DNA of 64,000 nt from Stomorhina lunata. Taxonomy: Eukaryota; Arthropoda; Insecta; Diptera; Rhiniidae. The notes beneath the pieces were generated by a model that worked only from the letters and a program-made list of their open reading frames with translations, did no database searches and had not been told where the DNA came from. Shown here in pieces: positions 58,601 to 64,000 of the stretch. The stretch covers positions 162,946,806 through 163,010,805 of the forward strand of contig OW121740.1 in the NCBI GenBank assembly GCA_933228675.1, given 5' to 3'. The translations under genes and the position numbers were made by a program. Numbering within the stretch: position 1 is the stretch's first letter; each line of letters opens with the position of its first letter.

Positions 58601-59516
58601 AAAATTTTTAATAAAAATTTTCATATAGAAAAATGTTGATCAAAATTTTCATATAGAAAAATTTTGATCAAAATTTTCATATAGAAAAATTTTGATCAAA
58701 ATTTTCATATAGAAAAATTTTGATCAAAATTTTCATATAGAAAAATTTTGATCAAAATTTTCATATAGAAAAATTTTGATCAAAATTTTCATATAGAAAA
58801 ATTTTGATCAAAATTTTCATATAGAAAAATTTTGATCAAAATTTTCATATAGAAAAATTTTGATCAAAATTTTCATATAGAAAAATTTTGATCAAAATTT
58901 TCATATAAAAAAATTTTGATCAAAATTTTCATATAGAAAAATTTTGATCAAAATTTTCATATAGAAAAATTTTGATCAAAATTTTCATATAGAAAAATTT
59001 TGATCAAAATTTTCATATAGAAAAATTTTGATCAAAATTTTCATATAGAAAAATTTTGATCAAAATTTTCATATAGAAAAATTTTGATCAAAATTTTCAT
59101 ATAGAAAAATTTTGATCAAAATTTTCATATAGAAAAATTTTGATCAAAATTTTCATATAGAAAAATTTTGATCAAAATTTTCATATAGAAAAATTTTGAT
59201 CAAAATTTTCATATAGAAAAATTTTGATCAAAATTTTCATATAGAAAAATTTTGATCAAAATTTTCATATAGAAAAATTTTGATCAAAATTTTCATATAG
59301 AAAAATTTTGATCAAAATTTTCATATAGAAAAATTTTGATCAAAATTTTCATATAGAAAAATTTTGATCAAAATTTTCATATAGAAAAATTTTGATCAAA
59401 ATTTTCATATAGAAAAATTTTGATCAAAATTTTCATATAGAAAAATTTTGATCAAAATTTTCATATAGAAAAATTTTGATCAAAATTTTCATATAGAAAA
59501 ATTTTGATCAAAATTT
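55629..59516. repeat. 3888/3889-bp tandem duplication, second copy
   Basis: Landmarks are offset by 3888-3889 bp from copy 1: frame starts 51929/55817 and 53118/57007, the palindrome 53634/57523, and the defective units 54655/58544. Its right boundary is hidden in the continuing array. The copies differ in the array near 57950-58010, where copy 2 has three consecutive 'cacatag' units. Confidence 0.85.
57523..57586. repeat. 64-bp perfect palindrome at array inversion point (copy 2)
   Basis: The duplicate of 53634-53697, identical in sequence. It marks the start of the second inverted array. Confidence 0.9.
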
Positions 59517-61728
59517 TCATATAGAAAAATTTTGATCAAAATTTTCATATAGAAAAATTTTGATCAAAATTTTCATATAGAAAAATTTTGATCAAAATTT
59601 TCATATAGAAAAATTTTGATCAAAATTTTCACATAGAAAAATTTTGATCAAAATTTTCACATAGAAAAATTTTGATCAAAATTTTCACATAGAAAAATTT
59701 TGATCAAAATTTTCATATAGAAAAATTTTGATCAAAATTTTCATATAGAAAAATTTTGATCAAAATTTTCATATAGAAAAATTTTGATCAAAATTTTCAT
59801 ATAGAAAAATTTTGATCAAAATTTTCATATAGAAAAATTTTGATCAAAATTTTCATATAGAAAAATTTTGATCAAAATTTTCATATAGAAAAATTTTGAT
59901 CAAAATTTTCATATAGAAAAATTTTGATCAAAATTTTCATATAGAAAAATTTTGATCAAAATTTTCATATAGAAAAATTTTGATCAAAATTTTCATATAG
60001 AAAAATTTTGATCAAAATTTTCATATAGAAAAATTTTGATCAAAATTTTCATATAGAAAAATTTTGATCAAAATTTTCATATAGAAAAATTTTGATCAAA
60101 ATTTTCATATAGAAAAATTTTGATCAAAATTTTCATATAGAAAAATTTTGATCAAAATTTTCATATAGAAAAATTTTGATCAAAATTTTCATATAGAAAA
60201 ATTTTGATCAAAATTTTCATATAGAAAAATTTTGATCAAAATTTTCATATAGAAAAATTTTGATCAAAATTTTCATATAGAAAAATTTTGATCAAAATTT
60301 TCATATAGAAAAATTTTGATCAAAATTTTCATATAGAAAAATTTTGATCAAAATTTTCATATAGAAAAATTTTGATCAAAATTTTCATATAGAAAAATTT
60401 TGATCAAAATTTTCATATAGAAAAATTTTGATCAAAATTTTCATATAGAAAAATTTTGATCAAAATTTTCATATAGAAAAATTTTGATCAAAATTTTCAT
60501 ATAGAAAAATTTTGATCAAAATTTTCATATAGAAAAATTTTGATCAAAATTTTCATATAGAAAAATTTTGATCAAAATTTTCATATAGAAAAATTTTGAT
60601 CAAAATTTTCATATAGAAAAATTTTGATCAAAATTTTCATATAGAAAAATTTTGATCAAAATTTTCATATAGAAAAATTTTGATCAAAATTTTCATATAG
60701 AAAAATTTTGATCAAAATTTTCATATAGAAAAATTTTGATCAAAATTTTCACATAGAAAAATTTTGATCAAAATTTTCATATAGAAAAATTTTGATCAAA
60801 ATTTTCATATAGAAAAATTTTGATCAAAATTTTCATATAGAAAAATTTTGATCAAAATTTTCATATAGAAAAATTTTGATCAAAATTTTCATATAGAAAA
60901 ATTTTGATCAAAATTTTCATATAGAAAAATTTTGATCAAAATTTTCATATAGAAAAATTTTGATCAAAATTTTCATATAGAAAAATTTTGATCAAAATTT
61001 TCATATAGAAAAATTTTGATCAAAATTTTCATATAGAAAAATTTTGATCAAAATTTTCATATAGAAAAATTTTGATCAAAATTTTCATATAGAAAAATTT
61101 TGATCAAAATTTTCATATAGAAAAATTTTGATCAAAATTTTCATATAGAAAAATTTTGATCAAAATTTTCATATAGAAAAATTTTGATCAAAATTTTCAT
61201 ATAGAAAAATTTTGATCAAAATTTTCATATAGAAAAATTTTGATCAAAATTTTCATATAGAAAAATTTTGATCAAAATTTTCATATAGAAAAATTTTGAT
61301 CAAAATTTTCATATAGAAAAATTTTGATCAAAATTTTCATATAGAAAAATTTTGATCAAAATTTTCACATAGAAAAATTTTGATCAAAATTTTCATATAG
61401 AAAAATTTTGATCAAAATTTTCATATAGAAAAATTTTGATCAAAATTTTCATATAGAAAAATTTTGATCAAAATTTTCATATAGAAAAATTTTGATCAAA
61501 ATTTTCATATAGAAAAATTTTGATCAAAATTTTCATATAGAAAAATTTTGATCAAAATTTTCATATAGAAAAATCAGATCAAAATTTTCATATAGAAAAA
61601 TTTTGATCAAAATTTTCATATAGAAAAATTTTGATCAAAATTTTCATGTAGAACATTTTTGATCAAAATTTTCATATAGAAAAATCAGATCAAAATTTTC
61701 ATATAGAAAAATTTTAATCAAAAATTTT
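57587..61728 (-). repeat. 28-bp minisatellite, inverted array 2
   Basis: About 148 inverted units. Triplets of 'cacatag' variants occur at 57952/57980/58008 and again at 59630/59658/59686, with singles near 60750 and 61366. Near the right end two 'aaatcagatc' units (61572 and 61682) flank ~110 bp, consistent with a local duplication. Confidence 0.95.
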
Positions 61729-61734
61729 ATATTT

Positions 61735-62085
61735 TTTTCTCGAAAATTTTTCTATAGAAAAATTTTTTCATCGAAAATTTTTCTATAGAAAAATGTTTTC
61801 ATCGAAAATTTTTCTATAGAAAAATTTTTTCATCGAAAATTTTTCTATAGAAAATTTTTTTCATCGAAAATTTTTCTATAGAAAAATTTTTTCATCGAAA
61901 ATTTTTCTATAGAAAAATTTTTTCATCGAAAATTTTTCTATAGAAAAATTTTTTCATCGAAAATTTTTCTATAGAAAAATTTTTTCATAGAAAATTTTTC
62001 TATAGAAAAATTTTTTCATCGAAAATTTTTCTATAGAAAAATTTTTTCATCGAAAATTTTTCTATAGAAAAATTTTTTTATCAAA
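61735..62085. repeat. 31-bp minisatellite array
   Basis: About 11 units of CATCGAAAATTTTTCTATAG followed by AAAAATTTTTT, with a strict 31-bp period (61769, 61800, 61831 and so on). It shares the CTATAGAAAA core with the 30-bp family and abuts the 28-bp array. Single diverged units recur at about 62290-62330 and 62365-62415. Confidence 0.9.
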
Positions 62086-62227
62086 AAATAACAAAATAGT
62101 CGGGATGTAAATATTATTCAAAAATAAAAGTATTCGCATTTAATCCTAAATCATTTACATTTATTTATTAATGTAACAGACCAATTTATTGATAAAAAGC
62201 CAAAAAATGTTTGCGGAGAAACCAAAT
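62086..62227. other. Possible flank of a Penelope-like element
   Basis: Unrecognised AT-rich sequence between the 31-bp array and the ribozyme motif. On the minus strand it lies just downstream of the ribozyme cleavage site, where a retroelement body or terminal repeat would be expected. No RT or GIY-YIG frame is visible. Confidence 0.3.
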
Positions 62228-62273
62228 TCCTCGACGCGTTTCGATGGTTGTTTAAGCCATCTCTTCAGGAGGA
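62228..62273 (-). ncRNA. Minimal hammerhead ribozyme motif
   Basis: Read on the minus strand: helix I 5' strand UCCUC (62273-62269); core CUGAAGA (62268-62262), fitting the consensus CUGANGA; helix II GAUGG (62261-62257) with a 9-nt loop and CCAUC (62247-62243); core GAAA (62242-62239); then CGC and the cleavage triplet GUC (62235-62233); and the helix I 3' strand GAGGA (62232-62228), fully complementary to UCCUC. Helix III is only two pairs (A-U and C-G) with a 2-nt loop, the minimal form known from Penelope-like elements and some satellites. All conserved core positions are present. Cleavage is predicted between 62233 and 62232. Activity is not shown by sequence alone, and such short helix III forms are thought to work best as dimers. 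Confidence 0.85.
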
Positions 62274-63999
62274 TTATCCCCAATTTAGACAGATCTTTTT
62301 GAAGAAAATTTTTTTATAGAAAATTTTTAATCATTTTTCATTCATTCATTTTTCAGCAAAAATTTTTTTTTTCATCGCAAATTTTTCTAAAAAAAAATAT
62401 TTTCATCGAAAATTTTGGGTGTACTGGCCTATAAGGTATCGAAATTAAATAGTTAGACTGTAAAGTAATTTGTCTTTTTGACCAGTGTTTTAAGAAGGTG
62501 TGTGTGATTTGTGTAACTATTAAGAATTTGTATTTCTTAAATATAAAAAAATATGTTTTCGTACTTTCTGGGATTTTTGGAATTTTTCCTATAAGTCATT
62601 TTTGTCTTATAAAAATCTCTTTAATGTATGATTTTTCAATTTAGATAAAGAAAGTTTTTTTTAACATTTTTGCATCCCATGTTGGCTAGTATAAATTGGA
62701 GTGTTATATACTTAAAATAACTTAAAAAACCTTAACAGCAATAAATTTCTAAAGTCCTTCACTAGCTTTTCTTTCATTTTGTAATTCTACTTAATGTCTG
62801 TTAATGCTGGCTACTATAACTTCTAATTCTAATTCACTATTATTCTTTTATTTCCTTCAAACTCGAAACTCCTCTTAACCTAAAAATCATACACATTCTC
62901 TCAACTAAGAGTGAATTTGCCACAAAACGGAACAGCAACAATCTGGGGTATTAACTGTAAAATAGGAATCTGTGTGTATATGTTGCACATATATATGTAT
63001 GTGTAAGTAAACAGTAGAGTGCAAATAGTAGATACTTTTAGTTATTTATATTTTCAATTCAATTTGTCAATATTATCAATTTTAAAATATCCAACTGTTA
63101 ACTCTTATATGTTAGTTGGTACTGGTAAGTTGGTTTGTTAGTTTCTTTATATGTATTTTTTGCCTTGAATTTTTTTAAAAGGTCGTATGTGTAAATCTAT
63201 GTATATGTCCGTCTGTCTGTTCTTTTGTCTGTACTGGCAGTAAATATAAATAAAACTATAAAATCCAGTTATCATCATCAACAGTAGCAGCAGCAGCGGC
63301 AACATCAGCATCATCATCAGCAAAAGTAACATTTCGTTTAACAAAATGCATTTGTCTTCTTAAAAAAGAAACTGTTGAAATGGCTATATCTCAGTTGTTC
63401 CCATAGTTGTTGGTATTGTAAATATTTCTGTTTTTTTCCGGAATTTTCTTTTTTATTTTATATCTGTACAAGTATAAACTTTCATTACATGTGTATTAAC
63501 TGGTGTTGTCGTTGTTTGGCTTTAGTTTGAGAGAACATTTTCACTTGCTGTTGCATTCATTTATTGAAAGACTTGTTAACCAAACGACTACTTGGCTTAT
63601 TGGCACCACTTGTCTATGTATTTATATATATAAACAGACATACATTTTAAACCGGTCCTATAGCTTTTTGTTTAATTCTAATCATTCAAAAGGATAAATA
63701 TATTCCATTTGTTGTCACAATAACATTCACAAAATTTTAATGTGATTAGGAAATTTTTAGAGGCTCAGACATGTGATAACTTCTTTTAAAGGATAGATGG
63801 ATAAATTTCCAATTTTTATTGAAAAACTTCATCTAATTCCTCACATTTCAGAAAAAAAAATTTCTTTCTTACCAAAGCTCTGATTAAAATTATAGAATAG
63901 CTTAAATAAGGACCGGACTAATACATATGCATCACGAATGTATTTGCTCCACAGCGACAGATGGAAGCTTTGGAGTGTCAGAAAATTTAAAATGTAAAT
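62274..63999. other. Unassigned AT-rich DNA with simple repeats
   Basis: Contains diverged 31-bp minisatellite units (62290-62415), 'atatatgtatgtgt' (62990) and a mixed CAG/CAT trinucleotide patch at 63277-63330 whose minus strand gives a poly-Leu/Met frame that is not a gene. No other feature was recognised up to the window end. Confidence 0.4.
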
Positions 64000-64000
64000 A

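Noticed and set aside
43570..61728. Regular short repeats considered as a CRISPR array
   Set aside because: Units abut with no unique spacers, there are no cas genes, and the surroundings are eukaryotic.
63147..63344. Leu/Met-rich small open frame resembling a membrane peptide
   Set aside because: It is the minus-strand translation of a mixed CAG/CAT trinucleotide patch.
1..64000. Endogenous viral or LTR-retrovirus sequences
   Set aside because: No gag, protease, integrase, envelope or paired LTR signal was seen; the reverse-transcriptase-related sequences are non-LTR type.

Overview
This window looks like gene-poor, very AT-rich, repeat-dense DNA from an animal, most likely a brachyceran fly and perhaps a calyptrate. 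Three things point that way. First, dispersed DINE-1/Helentron-like repeats occur, with 'aacaagtaagaaagtg' starts, runs of 'gtccgtcc', and conserved phrases of the type 'gtgccaaatttcat'. Second, RTE-like and Jockey-like non-LTR retrotransposon pieces are present. Third, there are many short TIR elements. I found no intact host protein gene, no canonical tRNA or rRNA gene and no virus. The longest open frames are either a retrotransposon reverse transcriptase or by-products of minisatellite arrays whose unit length is a multiple of three.

Layout. 1-34.9 kb is a mosaic of transposon remnants in unassigned AT-rich DNA: DINE-like repeats (1-975, 3838-5180, 18122-18605, 19154-19735); TA-flanked TIR elements that carry a tRNA-Ala-like segment (3022-3538, 5386-6578, 6745-8165, 23888-25185), the three larger ones also carrying the 3' end of an RTE retrotransposon; a long-TIR element (8744-10308); small CCCAG-ended elements (10989-11486, 20942-21573); TTA-flanked elements (11975-12595, 29679-30202); a Transib-like MITE whose ends resemble recombination signal heptamers (16225-16962); a degenerate AT minisatellite (12.68-14.64 kb); a Jockey-like LINE tail; an internally deleted copy of an unnamed Cys-rich ORF family (25411-25912); and a degenerate DDE transposase (26735-26910). 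At 30297-33339 a 5'-truncated RTE copy with a 13-bp target duplication has been split inside the RT domain by a Helitron-like element. A sister copy of that Helitron lies at 28117-29432.

34.9-62.1 kb is dominated by three related minisatellite families built on AT-rich palindromes: a 30-bp unit (34.9-41.4 kb, with a 2462-bp tandem duplication), a 28-bp unit (43.57-47.57 and 48.8-51.9 kb in one orientation; 53.6-55.6 and 57.5-61.7 kb in the opposite orientation, with a 3888-bp tandem duplication), and a 31-bp unit (61.7-62.1 kb). Just beyond the last array, on the minus strand at 62228-62273, is a complete minimal hammerhead ribozyme motif of the kind known from Penelope-like retroelements. 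The remainder to 64 kb is unassigned AT-rich DNA with microsatellites.

Nothing here forms a cellular pathway. The content is best read as layers of selfish DNA: retrotransposons supplying 3' ends and tRNA-like promoters, TIR elements carrying them, a Helitron inserting into the retrotransposon, and minisatellites spreading by duplication and inversion. All coordinates were read by eye. Family assignments rest on motif recognition, not on database searches.
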